64,000 nt of DNA from assembly GCF_022539505.1 (NCBI RefSeq), contig NC_061508.1:95087276-95151275 (forward strand), in the 5' to 3' direction. This stretch comes from Lolium rigidum (lineage: Eukaryota > Streptophyta > Magnoliopsida > Poales > Poaceae). This document shows, piece after piece, positions 45,930 through 56,400 of this stretch (position 1 is the stretch's first letter; each line of letters begins with the position of its first letter). The translations under genes and the position numbers were made by a program. The notes beneath the pieces are model-generated. The model saw only the letters and a list, made by a program, of their open reading frames with translations, ran no database searches and was not told where the DNA came from.

Positions 45930-46640
45930 TGGAAAAGGGCGTGCGAGCCTGGTGTAGACTTCCCACCGAGCTCGTGCGGGAGGAAGCTGGTGGGCGCACC
46001 GAGCTTCTCGCGGGGCTTCCGCGTCGCGAACACCGGCCGCAGGAGAATGGGTGCCGGGAGGCGGTCGGCGTGAGACATGGACGGGCATGGGACGCACACG
46101 GCCAGCGACCACTGCGGCTAGCGGGGCCTACAAGGTGTGCTGGCCGGAGGGGTGCCTCGGCTCTGACATCCTTGCGGGCATCGATGCCGCCGTGGCCGAC
46201 GGGGTGGGCGTGCTGTCCCTATCTCTCGGCGGCAGCGCCGCGCCCTACTTCCGGGACACTATGACGGTGGGCTCCTTCGGTGCTATGGGTGTTCTTGGCC
46301 TGCTCGGCAGGCAACTCTGGCCCGTCCGGCGCCACGGTTGTGAAATCTGCGCCGTGGGTCGCCACCGTCGGTGCGGGCACGCTGGACCGTGACTTCCTGG
46401 CGTACGTCACGCTCCCAACCAGGGCGCGACTGGCTGACGTGTCCCTCTATGCCGGTCCCGCCCAGTCCGCCCATCCCATCATGCTCCCTCTTGTTTACGG
46501 TGGCGTCCGCGACAATGCGAGCAAGCTCTGTCTCTCGGGCATGCTGGACCCGGCCTCCGTGCGCGGCAAGATTGTGCTTTGCGACCGCAGCGTCAACACG
46601 CGTGTGCAGAAGGGCGATGTCATCAAGGCCGATGGCCAAC
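45930..46640 (+). pseudogene. captured subtilisin-like serine protease fragment
   Basis: Pieces in successive frames match plant subtilases in the right order: [14 protein letters not shown] and the FSRGF region (45940-46035); [11 protein letters not shown] with the catalytic histidine (about 46076-46108); [20 protein letters not shown] (about 46128-46190); [23 protein letters not shown] (about 46303); [17 protein letters not shown]; and GKIVLCDR (about 46566). A segment between the histidine motif and AYKVC is missing, and frames change near 46120 and 46285. The real enzymes are secreted proteases of about 750 residues; this is only part of the domain, without the catalytic serine. Confidence 0.85.
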
Positions 46641-46897
46641 ATAGGTTCATGCGGCTCATGTTTGACCTCACGGTGATGTTCGTATTCGGCGAAGACCCCA
46701 GCTGCCTCGCCGCTGACTTCCCGCGAGTCCCCTTCGTCGCGACCATGGATGACGCCGAGGAGGTGCTGTTCTTCCGGCATGTGACGCCGATCGCGTGGAT
46801 AAGGATCCAGACCTACCTAAACGTAGGCGACCACAAGAAGATGAACCAGGCTCGGCAGGTGTTCGACGCGTCTCTCGCTCCGGCGGCAGCGGCGTAG
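46280..46897 (+). CDS. chimeric ORF, subtilase fragment fused to P450 fragment
   Basis: A 205-codon uninterrupted frame starts at an ATG at 46280 and ends at the TAG at 46895. Residues about 8-118 come from a subtilase (protease-associated and central region) and residues about 123-201 from a P450; the rest is Ala-rich. The join lies near 46640. Whether it is transcribed or translated cannot be seen. It could also be a passive relic that simply has no stop; the upstream subtilase part is in other frames, which favours decay. Confidence 0.45.
   Translation: MLWVFLACSAGNSGPSGATVVKSAPWVATVGAGTLDRDFLAYVTLPTRARLADVSLYAGPAQSAHPIMLPLVYGGVRDNASKLCLSGMLDPASVRGKIVLCDRSVNTRVQKGDVIKADGQHRFMRLMFDLTVMFVFGEDPSCLAADFPRVPFVATMDDAEEVLFFRHVTPIAWIRIQTYLNVGDHKKMNQARQVFDASLAPAAAA
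46646..46893 (+). pseudogene. captured cytochrome P450 fragment (CYP86-clan-like)
   Basis: About 80 codons match an internal helical part of CYP86-clan P450s: [18 protein letters not shown], then [19 protein letters not shown] and [18 protein letters not shown]. The heme-binding cysteine loop and membrane anchor are absent, so it has no catalytic ability. It directly follows the protease fragment in the same reading frame. CYP86-clan enzymes hydroxylate fatty acids and alkanes for cuticle and suberin; that describes the source family only. Confidence 0.75.
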
Positions 46898-47137
46898 AGA
46901 CAGGAGAGAGAAGCAGAGACCGGACCATGTGCGTGGCTCAGCCAGGTTCTACTTTGCCAACGCACTCAGTCCACGTGGGCAATACCACTCAGCTAAACAG
47001 CTAATGCAATCACAAACCACTTGGAGGGGGTAAATTAACTCGTAATGTAAACCTGAGAGGTTATGTGTACTAGTTAAAACCTGAGGGGGTTCTCCATTCC
47101 AAACGTCGAACTTGAGGGGGTCATGTAGACTTCTTTC

Positions 47138-47497
47138 GAGGCAGGGGCACCAGATATTTTTCCCTCAAACCCTCGCTAGTTCAACAAGATATTCCAAAAT
47201 AAGTTTTCTTATAAAAAAAATAGATATTCCAAACTGTTTAAAGAAAGCCGATGACTAAATGGGGGATTAATTTCGGGCCGTCCGATTATGGGATCCGACG
47301 GCTGCCATGGCAGTCGTACTTCTTTGTTCCTTCGGACCAAAAACCGTGGCTAGGGTTTTAACATTGGACACGGAGACCAAAGGTGGATCAACCAGTTCAC
47401 CCATCCGGCGACGCACATCCGCCATAAATCGCCGAGGTAAATCTTGCGATTTCCTTCAGCTCTTGCGATTCATTGATGCTACTGCTATAAGCAAGCC
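47138..47497 (+). promoter_or_regulatory. presumed promoter and 5' leader of mTERF gene
   Basis: The interval between the Pack-MULE and the mTERF start is 360 bp. I see no convincing TATA box; the leader could start around 47280. Upstream ATGs at 47307 and 47480 are not in the main frame. Confidence 0.4.
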
Positions 47498-49393
47498 ATG
47501 CTTAGGCGCCGGCTGCTCCGAGAGCTACAAGCTTGCGCGGAATCGCTCCCCAAATCGAGCAATCAGCTTGCCTTGGCAAGAATCCGTGGATTCCCGTCGA
47601 ATCTGACAAAGGATTTGCATACTTGTTCGAATCCTCCTATTTATTGTGCATTTCCGCCAGCTTTTAGAAGAGGAATCTTTGGTGCTTCTAGTTCTTGCGC
47701 AGTGAAATTGTTCAAGAACTCTGACGCCCAGCCGCCGGCTCGATGCATATCCGGCGACGCCTGCGCGGCGGCGGCGGCCGAGGCCCCTTCTTCGCCTATG
47801 CGCCTGCCTCGGCCTGGTCTTGTCCGTGCCAGTGCGCAGGCAGCGCTATTCGAGTATCTCCATTCAACCCGGGGAATGGAAATCACACTTGCCGAGCACA
47901 TAAGCAAGAACTCCCCGGTGTTCCTTGCTGGCCTCCTGGGCAATGTGGACACACGCGGTGGCATCGATGTGAGATGCTCGGTCTCTAGGTTCCTCCGGTA
48001 CCAGCCTATCAATGAGTTTGAGCCCTTCTTCGAGAGCATTGGGCTCAGGCCGTCAGAGTTGGGGAAGTTCTTGCCAAGTGATTTGATATACCTGAATGAT
48101 GCAATAGACTTGCTGGATAATTACAAAGTACTTTGTGATTATGGCGTGCAACGGACTAAGATTGGTAAGGTGTACAAGGAGGCCAATGAGGTGTTTGGTT
48201 ATGGACATGGCGTGTTGTTCTCGAAACTGCAACAGTATGAGCAGCTTGGGTTGAGCAAGTCAACAGTCGTCAAGCTTGTAGTTTGTTGCCCCAAGCTCCT
48301 CATTGGTGAGGCCAACCTTGAGTTTCTGCAGGTTTTTGACAAGCTGAAAGCCTTTGGTATTATGTTAGTAATGTTTAGAGGGGGGTTGTCAGATAAGAGC
48401 ATGCACAACTGGAGCCGAACTCTTAGAATGCTCGAATTTCTTGAAATGATGGGTTCCATCAAGAAGGCTCTATTGGTAAGGCTGATTAAAGAACATCCAA
48501 GATTTGTGTTTGGCCAATCTGGTAAGAAGTTGTATCTTCTTGTCAGCTTGCTGTGTAAATTTGGCATTCGGATAGATACCATGCTGCAGTTATTCATGCA
48601 GTGCCCATGGATTCTAAATGTGGATTTTCCAAAGAACCTGCGGAAATCTGTGAAATTCTTGTCTCACATAGGAATGGAGGCATTCGACATTACTCGGGTT
48701 GTCTCCACTTGCCCTGAAATTCTTGGTGCTAGTTCTTGTCAGAGTGTTGATGATGTGTTGTCTACCATGAACATGTCTGCCGAGAGGTTATGTGATATCA
48801 TAAAGGATGACCCTATACAGTTTGGCAATTTGGTATCAAAGAAAAAAATTCCAGCTGTGACAAAGATAGACAGCTTTTATCTTGGAGAGAAGGCTGAATT
48901 CTTGCTGAAGATTGGCTTCATTGAGAACTCCGACGACATGTCAAAGGCAATGTCCCAATTTCGTGGCCGAAGTGACCAGCTTCAAGAGAGGTTGGATTGC
49001 TTGGTAGATGCTGGATTGGACTATGATAATGCCTGCAGCATCATCAAAGTGGCCCCACAAATACTGAACATGTCAGTGGTTATGATCAAGAAAAAACTGA
49101 GCTACCTTCTGAATGACCTTGGATACACTCTTGAATATTTTGTTGCTTTTCCAATGATTCTCGGGTACAGTTTGGAAAAGATGAAGCTAAGATTCACAAT
49201 GTACAAGTGGCTCACCGAAAATGGTGTCAAAATCCAACCAACGAGCAAGAACAAGGTAAACAAGTCCATGGTTGCCTTGAGTACCATCATGACACGTTCA
49301 GATGTCAGGTTTGTGAATCAATATGTGAATCTTCATCCTGGTGGACTGGATCAATGGGAAAGGTTGAAGAATCATGTGAAAAGTATTCAGTAG
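47498..49393 (+). CDS. mTERF family protein, organelle-targeted (mTERF18/SHOT1-like)
   Basis: A 631-residue intron-less gene. The N-terminus (MLRRRLLRELQ, rich in Arg, Ala and Ser with few acids for about 100 residues) looks like a mitochondrial or plastid presequence. From about residue 120 onward, repeated mTERF-type helical units occur, each with a leucine-rich helix and a proline near the turn (CCPKLLIG, EHPRFVFG, QCPWILNV, TCPEILGA, VAPQILNM, AFPMILGY). mTERF proteins stack these repeats into a superhelix that binds nucleic acid and controls organelle transcription, splicing or translation. Length and spacing recall the mTERF18 (SHOT1) branch, but subfamily placement from memory is tentative. 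The start was chosen because the presequence begins there and no upstream in-frame ATG exists. Confidence 0.85.
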   Translation: MLRRRLLRELQACAESLPKSSNQLALARIRGFPSNLTKDLHTCSNPPIYCAFPPAFRRGIFGASSSCAVKLFKNSDAQPPARCISGDACAAAAAEAPSSPMRLPRPGLVRASAQAALFEYLHSTRGMEITLAEHISKNSPVFLAGLLGNVDTRGGIDVRCSVSRFLRYQPINEFEPFFESIGLRPSELGKFLPSDLIYLNDAIDLLDNYKVLCDYGVQRTKIGKVYKEANEVFGYGHGVLFSKLQQYEQLGLSKSTVVKLVVCCPKLLIGEANLEFLQVFDKLKAFGIMLVMFRGGLSDKSMHNWSRTLRMLEFLEMMGSIKKALLVRLIKEHPRFVFGQSGKKLYLLVSLLCKFGIRIDTMLQLFMQCPWILNVDFPKNLRKSVKFLSHIGMEAFDITRVVSTCPEILGASSCQSVDDVLSTMNMSAERLCDIIKDDPIQFGNLVSKKKIPAVTKIDSFYLGEKAEFLLKIGFIENSDDMSKAMSQFRGRSDQLQERLDCLVDAGLDYDNACSIIKVAPQILNMSVVMIKKKLSYLLNDLGYTLEYFVAFPMILGYSLEKMKLRFTMYKWLTENGVKIQPTSKNKVNKSMVALSTIMTRSDVRFVNQYVNLHPGGLDQWERLKNHVKSIQ

Positions 49394-51069
49394 GAATTAA
49401 GAGACAAATATTTAATTTAATTTTGAATAGATATATACATTTCAATGCTCGGTTGTGTGCATGGCTAAAATACAAATCTTGAACATCTCCATAAAAAGCC
49501 GTGGCCGAAAACTAAGTTTCTGTATTTAGAGGTCTGAAATGTAGAACTTAACTGAAAGACTAGTAGGACATACTTGGATGAGGAGGTATCTCTTTGGAAA
49601 GCTCTGGTATTTAGTTTTTAGTATTTTGTTATAGGAGCTACCAGCTTAACACCATTGTATAAACTTGATACTAACAAGTTGACCAGTGGCATAAGACTTA
49701 TCGCCAGTCAGTTTCCAGATTACATTTCTTTCGTAACCATAGTGGTGAAATTTCTACAAAATCATCAAAGTGCGTTCAAACTCTTTGGTGGCTCCTACTT
49801 TACCATTTACACTTCTACTGGCAGTAATGGTTTGCAGTTTTCTAACCGATATACAATTTTCTCATTATATTAAGGCTGTGTTTAATATTAACCAAGCGGC
49901 GGTGATTCATTTGGGGTGGGAGAGGAGGCGAGCACGGGAAAGGCAAGGTGGGGTTGGAGAATGCCTGAGTCACTGCCGTGTGGTAGCAGTCTGTCGGTAT
50001 CCGACGTGGTGCCGTTCGCCGGCTGTGTCCCGCACTCCCAGGCCGGCCTCTATGGGTCAGGGCCGATGTGGGAGTGCTGGACAATTTATTGCGCATCCGA
50101 ACAAGTTGCCGCTATTGGAGCTGCGGCTGGTTCTTTGTGTGTCTGGTGCGGCTATTGGGAGCGGAGCAGGAGATGCTCTAAGGAGACTAAAAAAGGCCTT
50201 TTCAGTTAGTAATCTGCCAGTATTCCTAGAGGCCTTAGGCACAATGTTTTATCCTCATTAATAGTTATGATAGAAACTGTGAAGGTGATATTAAAGTTTG
50301 GTTGAAGGGTGGTCTATTACCTGAAACCAGCTTATACCGACTTATTGCCGTGTTTATGTTTGTACCTACCAATAAATTGTATGTCAGATATTTCACCAAC
50401 ACTTCTTCCTCACCGGAGCAATAGCTTCACATGGGCCATTATTGTGCTGAACTTCTATTCTTTGTTAAAGACGTGTATGTCATCCACGGCTTTGGAGGTC
50501 CTTAATTTATTGCACTCGAAATCCAAACATGTGTTTCATATTTAGACTAAAATTGTGCAATTGGAATCTCGTATATAGTTCGCATATAGTTTTTGTGGGA
50601 AACTGTTACAACTCTTACCGATATTTTGCTGCTCAATTGGTTTAGAGACAGATATGAAATAGACACAAGCACACTTCTGATATTTATTTGTATGCTGTCA
50701 ATTTGTCAAATCTCATCTCAAATTTTGCAGCCTGGAGAAAAAGAGCACAAAATGCAGCATATATTGAATGCAGTATGAAAGGACAACCATATTTGACCAG
50801 TTCTGTGCTTACCTTGATTAAAACAACCGCGAATGCCCGCAAGAGATTCATAGAGTATGTGCTCTGATGCTTAAATACTTTTTTTATTTGTGTTGTTCTG
50901 ATTTGACCACTAATGGCCTTTCAGATGGTCCAATTTGATGTAGAAAAGAAACGAAGAAAGGAAAAAATGTGAAGGAGGGATGTGGAGATGAAAGTGACTG
51001 ACTCAAATAAAAATAAAACTGACTGTTAGTGGACAAAACAATGTGACAAAGAATTCAGATGTAGAAGAT
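49394..51069. other. mTERF 3' region and intergenic sequence with a Harbinger-type fragment
   Basis: AT-rich sequence. A GC-rich block (about 49900-50178) ends GGAGATGCTC followed by TAA (50179-50181), the reverse complement of a Harbinger-type GAGCATCTCC end, but the left partner end is not found. No further gene recognised. Confidence 0.4.
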
Positions 51070-51480
51070 TCTGGGATTTAATATGGATATCCCCGAAGGT
51101 TTATGGATGCAAAATGGCAACAAAAGCATTAGCTGTTCAACAGAATATATGTAATCGTCACAGGATAACTGATCCGACCTATACTATTTGTGGTGTGGAA
51201 TCCGAAGATGCTATCTTCGGTTGTACCCAAGCTCGTGACGCGAGGGATGTCTTGGGAGATGTTTGGAGGCTGCAAGATGAAATAATCATACATCCATGCG
51301 GCACTGTCTGGTTCGTAATGGTCCTCCGTAGATCCAGCAAAGAGGAGCAGACAAATCTTCTGTTCCTGGCATTATTTGATTAGCATCATCAGAAAGATCT
51401 TATTTTTGGTAAGTGGGACGCCTCCATTACAGCTTTAGTGAAATTATTGGAGAATTGGAAGAAGACGCTGAATGGGTACA
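51070..51480 (+). pseudogene. LINE-type reverse-transcriptase zinc-binding fragment
   Basis: The frame at 51114-51383 and adjoining sequence reads like the zf-RVT region found after the reverse transcriptase of plant non-LTR elements: MATKALAVQQNICNR, a TYTICG segment with a Cys, then a linker. The second zinc cluster is damaged (FGCTQARDARD without the usual Cys-His spacing). Similarity appears to resume after the stop (LIFGKWDASI). It is a decayed relic with no RT domain. Confidence 0.5.
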
Positions 51481-51700
51481 TTAACACATGGATGTGGCTA
51501 TGTCATCAAATTTCAGTTTATAACTCATAACTAGAACGAATCACGATGCAAATTAAATGGTGTAAAACTTAACTGAGCACGAGCTGATAACTAACAAATC
51601 CCTTAACATTACTCAATGAGTGAATGAGAAAGGAAAAGAACTTGTGTACAACGAAGAAAGAAAGGATTGAGAAGCACCGCCTAAACCAATCGAGCAAAGA

Positions 51701-52250
51701 TTAGTCACAATGGGAAGTATCATAGACTAGTATTATTATACATATGATACTAATTTATGATACAACACATACAATGTATAGTATCATGAATTAGTATCAT
51801 AGTTCCATCATATTTAATGTTTTGTACAATAACAATGCAAATATATGTATATGATGTGTTTGCCACTAAAATTTCTAGTTTTACGTGATGATACGGTATC
51901 TAGCTATGATACTACCTCCGTTTCAAGGGATAAGATGTACGCGTATTTCAAGACAAATTTTGACCATATAAATTAAGCAACAAAATCTTGATTATATTTA
52001 TATGTAATTAGTATCGTTGGATTCGTATTGAAAAACATTGTTTAATGATACTAATTTCATACAAATAATCTTTATCTATTTGAAATAATTCTTGGTCAAA
52101 CAAAAATCATGTAAAATGAGGGCGTCTTATTCCTTGAAACGGAGGTAGTACTAGTCTCACATCTCTCCTCATTAATTGATGTGCCACATATAATTTTTGC
52201 CTACATGGCATGCATGATATTACCTATGATACTCTTATTGTGGCTAGTCT
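51701..52250. mobile_element. MITE with TAGTCACAATG-type ends, first copy, containing a Stowaway
   Basis: The left end TTAGTCACAATGGGAAGTATC and the right end ATACTCTTATTGTGGCTAGTC are inverted counterparts. The interior is rich in GTATCAT/ATGATAC words. A Stowaway element occupies 51912-52148. Superfamily uncertain (hAT- or Mutator-type). Confidence 0.6.
51912..52148. mobile_element. Stowaway MITE (CTACCTCCGTTTCAAGG type)
   Basis: Perfectly inverted tips, CTACCTCCGTTTCAAGG at left and CCTTGAAACGGAGGTAG at right, flanked by TA on both sides. 237 bp, non-coding. Confidence 0.88.
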
Positions 52251-52252
52251 AA

Positions 52253-52523
52253 GACTAGTCGCAATGAGGTTTATCATATAGTAGTATCATGCATATGATA
52301 CTAGTGCACGATATTATGTTCACAATGCATAGTATCATATAGTAGTATCATATGTTACATGTATTTAATGATTTGTAGAATCTCAATATAAAAGTGTGTA
52401 CAAGATTTATTTGGCATTAGTTTTTCTAGTTCTACGTGCTATGATGCGGTATCTACCTATGATACTCCCTCCAGTCCGGTATTCTGGGTTTATTAGGAAT
52501 AGCATCATATAGGCCATGGTTCT
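52253..52523. mobile_element. second copy of the same MITE, cut by gap, with another Stowaway end
   Basis: Begins GACTAGTCGCAATGAGG and follows the first copy in sequence as far as GGTATCTACCTATGATA, where CTCCCTCCAGTCCGG, a different Stowaway terminus, starts at 52465 after a TA. The rest is lost in the gap. Confidence 0.65.
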
Positions 52524-52623
52524 NNNNNNNNNNNNNNNNNNNNNNNNNNNNNNNNNNNNNNNNNNNNNNNNNNNNNNNNNNNNNNNNNNNNNNNNNNNNN
52601 NNNNNNNNNNNNNNNNNNNNNNN
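52524..52623. other. assembly gap, 100 N
   Basis: Exactly 100 undetermined bases inside a Stowaway MITE. The sequence from 52624 to 53020 after it is AT-rich and holds nothing recognisable. Confidence 0.98.
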
Positions 52624-53020
52624 TAATTCTTTCTCTTTACCTTGGCCTTTTGGTCAAGACGTGGCTTGTAAGATCTCTAAAAAACTTCTCTTTAATCAAA
52701 TGAAAATAGTAAAAAAATTGCCTTATTTAAAAAGTCAGCATGATGCGCCGAAAAAAATCTAACAATTGGAGCTTTTCTCAGTTGTGCCATGAAAGTATGT
52801 GTATTTTTTTTGTGGATTCAAAATATGAGTAGTGTTGCCATTAGACTGTAGCAACTAAGAGCCAAGATACGGTAAAAAAAATTACATCAACCGAACATGT
52901 CCCAGGTGATGTCCTTGACCAAACATGGCACAAACGTGGTTCCCTTACGGTGGCCGCAGGACGAAAATATCGTACGAAGATTACCTATCATGAACATTTC
53001 CCTAGAATATATGAACAGTT

Positions 53021-53025
53021 GCGGG

Positions 53026-53068
<43 letters not shown>

Positions 53069-53093
53069 GCGTGTTCGATCCACGCTCACCGCA
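53021..53093 (+). tRNA. tRNA-Phe (GAA)
   Basis: 73 nt beginning GCGGGGATAGCTCAGTTGGG and ending CACGCTCACCGCA, with anticodon loop CTGAAGA (anticodon GAA). D-stem GCTC/GAGC, anticodon stem TCAGA/TCTGA and T-stem GCGTG/CACGC all pair. The acceptor stem pairs except position 5 against 68 (G opposite A). The sequence as a whole matches wheat-germ tRNA-Phe as I remember it. Internal A and B boxes are intact, and five T (53094-53098) follow as terminator. It delivers phenylalanine at UUC and UUU codons. Confidence 0.95.
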
Positions 53094-53411
53094 TTTTTAT
53101 CATGATTTTGTTTTCTTTATTTCTGGGATACAATTGTAGACTCAGTTGTCACTTAAATTTGCAAGAATACAGAAATGATATGAGCTAAGCTAAAAGAAAA
53201 ATGGAAGAAGAAAAGGATCTACGCTCACCAAATTTTTATCATGATTTTGTTTTCGTTTTTTTTTTTTTTGGAATACAATTGTAGACTCAGTTGTCAATTA
53301 ATTTTGCAAGAATGCTGAAATGATATGAGCTAAGCTAAAAAAATGGAAAAAATCCCCATTTATTGGATGCGGTTGTAGGCTCAATGTCACTTAATTTTGC
53401 AAGAGTATTGG
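53077..53411. repeat. tandem units including a duplicated tRNA 3' end
   Basis: GATCCACGCTCACC of the tRNA 3' end recurs as GATCTACGCTCACC at 53216, 139 bp downstream, and the flank after it (TTTTTATCATGATTTTGTTTTC, GGATACAATTGTAGACTCAG, ATGATATGAGCTAAGCTAA in sequence) is repeated too. A third, partial unit follows at about 53350-53411. Related units lie at 59015-59220. Confidence 0.85.
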
Positions 53412-53413
53412 AA

Positions 53414-56400
53414 CTAGTTGAATGCCCGTGCGTTGCTACGGTCCAATAAAGTTACCATCATGAGCCGACATCTCCTTACTCCTGATGACTACCTCCCACT
53501 TTTCAAACTTTTGTCCACTTTGCACATTTGAAATAATGCACATAAAATTGCATACCCATGCTTATGAAGTTTTTGCAAATTGCGACCTCAATTTTATGTC
53601 ACTTATGTTTAAGTATATCATCGAAATATATGTCTTTTACTTGTGAATATATATAGGGTGTCCTTGTTCTCATATAGATTTCCACATCCTTTTATAACAG
53701 ATAATTTTTATGGTAGAAACGCAAGAGACGTGGAAATCCATGTATGAAACGAATGTTGACGGTATACCTATACATGTTGAGTGACCAGAAAAAAAATTCA
53801 TGGCACACCGAAGACCAAACTCGTTGCTGCTAATACACAGTGGATATGACCACTCTACCATCATGTATAGATAGAAAAAGTATATGCTTCAAGTTAGTGT
53901 CGTAACTAAGGATTGTGAACCTTATCAATCAGTGATCATCTAGTGTCTATAACAAAGCTATTAAACAACAAATTCTTACCGTTATCACTATTCACACAGT
54001 TGCTGAAATATCACCAATTTCCATGACTGGAGACATCATAGGAATCATCAATATTTTCAGGTCCTCTTCATTTATGCCAACCGAGATGATCTTAGATACA
54101 TTTCTTATCATGAATGCAATCAATTCTAGGCTGGTTGGTCAGATACCATGACAAGATCCCCTTCCTTGTAACTGTTTTTGTCATCTAGAGCAATAACAAA
54201 CTCAAGACAATGAACAGTTAACTTTGTAGTTAAAATTTACCACATTTGAAATAGTGGCAATGCATTCATTCATCGGAAGTCCTGCTCTGAATTTTTATGC
54301 AAGAAAATAAACTTGTTTCATGGAAGTGAGAGAAAATTGAATTTGTTCATCTACCATTTTTAATTACACAAATAAAGTAGCTCCTTGGACATGTGAAAGA
54401 ATGGTTAATACTTTTTGACAACCTCAAAAAATCCAAAATTTTGTTCCAAGATAAGTTTGAAGTCTAATTTACATGAATGTACTCAACTACTGATACTAAA
54501 AGTACGATCCCTTGCTAGAACATGCATGTGTGTTTCACCTTGTCAATTTACAGAATAAGTGAATAATGGAGGTTCAATGCTTATACAGTTATGCATATCT
54601 TTGAAGTATAATTGTGTATGTTGCATCCATAAGTAAGGCCCATGTTCAAGAATTACATGCATGAACGGAACTATTTTTTGTTTAGAAAATGCGGTATTTA
54701 TTTTCTCTTACCTTTCCTTCACGAAATAAGTTTATGGCATCTTTGATTGATGATAAATCTTAAAATTTGTCCACCTCACCTTTAGCAATATTGACAAAGG
54801 AATCTCCTGTCTAGTGACTGATTAGCGTGAATGGTTCGAAAGAAGCCAACTCCAATATGGTTATATAAATCCATTGCTTGCACCGTTGCGACAAATCTCA
54901 GCTTATCACTCGAACTTATCTAGTTGTATGGATAATAGCGGAAAAATCATGCAAGGTGTAACCTGCCATAACTGGTCACAAGTGTTCCCGAACTGCAATA
55001 TAAGAGCAGCGCCCATTACACAGTTCAAGTGGTGCTAATATATCCTTGCCGAAACCTGAAAAATATAACAACCTAGACCAGAAATTAGCATGGGAAGACA
55101 ACATAGGTGAGGTTTCGATTCTTACATCGATTTGGGCCTTCAATCGTGCTCTTCATCGTCGTCATAGAAATAGTAAGGATCTCCATATGTGGATTTGATG
55201 CTCCCCTAGCTACAGCGGTGGCATCCAAGGCGGATCTGCACGGGAAGATAAAGACATGGTTAAAAAAATGAATATGTCATGAATATAAAATATCAATAGT
55301 GACGGGAAGACATACTAATGCTAACTAATTTTTATTACTAACTGATACATAAATGTTGGGCCTTTTAATTTATGTTAACACCAAACATTCATTTAGCAAA
55401 CAAATGAAAATTAGAAAACGAGAAACCTAACTGGCATATAGGACTGTAGAAATTGGAGCCGAGAAACGCACAGGCTATTTGAGCTAAGCCATCTGTACAT
55501 TCAAAACTACATGCTTGATACAAAAAAAAAACCCTCAAACTACATGTAAGATAGATATGCTACCATGGAGGGCTAACATACAGAGAGAAACCTCGTCCAG
55601 GTGCACATGCTAAGCTAGGTGATGAAATCTCATGTTTTTTGCTGCTGACTTCCAACTATCACGACGAAGGCACATGAGGGAAGGTAAGTTGGTCCAGGCT
55701 GCTTTGGAGTCGTGGTCGTGCTACGGTGGTGTCCCGCTTAGTTCGTGACGCGGTTCAGACTCTATGCTCCATCTCCTCACCTCCTCTGTTAGGATGTTGG
55801 GGCAGGGCGAGTCGCTTCATCTGGGCGTCTGTAGAGGATGTGCTGTAAGCCACTTGACTTTGTATTGACTTGGGTGTATATGGAGTTGTAGCCTTTTGAC
55901 GTTGTATCAGCCGTCGGTCCTCTCTTTTTCTATGTGATTGATACATCTTCTAGGACGAGTTCTCGAAAAAAAAACACGAAGGTTTGCCCCCAAAACTATA
56001 AAGTACAAAAAGTGAAAAGAAAAATTCCAGAAATTCTATATGACCTCGTACAGTCATGTGTAAATGATATTTATGCAAACATGTAGTCTACCAAAAAAAG
56101 AAAATGATGTTTAAAACTTGCCAACATAGTTCAGTATTATTGTTCTTGCATCATTAATGATGTTTAATATTTGCCCAACTATTTCATGATGAGATCCAAA
56201 AAAAAAATGCTTATCTAAGGCCAACACCCAACAGTAAAGCAAATGTCAAGTGCGGAGAAATCCCTGGCCTCGTCTACGGTTTATTTCCTCGAAAAAAAAG
56301 CATTGGCAATGAGCGACCAACACCAAATCAAATTACTATTCAAATAAAAGTATATACTTCTCCAATTATAGTAAAGCTAGCATAGTTTTTTTAAAATAAT

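Larger units (their letters stand above)
45648..47137 (+). mobile_element. Pack-MULE-like element with protease and P450 fragments
   Basis: Terminal inverted repeats of about 167 bp (45648-45814 and 46971-47137) match closely, including AGAAGTCTACATGA at the tips and ATTGCCCACGTGG at the inner ends. The element is flanked by GAGGCAGGGG on both sides (45638-45647, 47138-47147), a 9-10 bp target duplication typical of Mutator-like elements. The interior has no transposase but carries coding pieces of two unrelated host gene families. Such gene-carrying non-autonomous elements are called Pack-MULEs. Its right end lies 360 bp upstream of the mTERF start codon. Confidence 0.85.

Noticed and set aside
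47497..48039. ORFs on the minus strand and the 47743-47988 plus frame inside the mTERF gene
   Set aside because: Alternate-frame shadows of the GC-rich presequence region; no domain.
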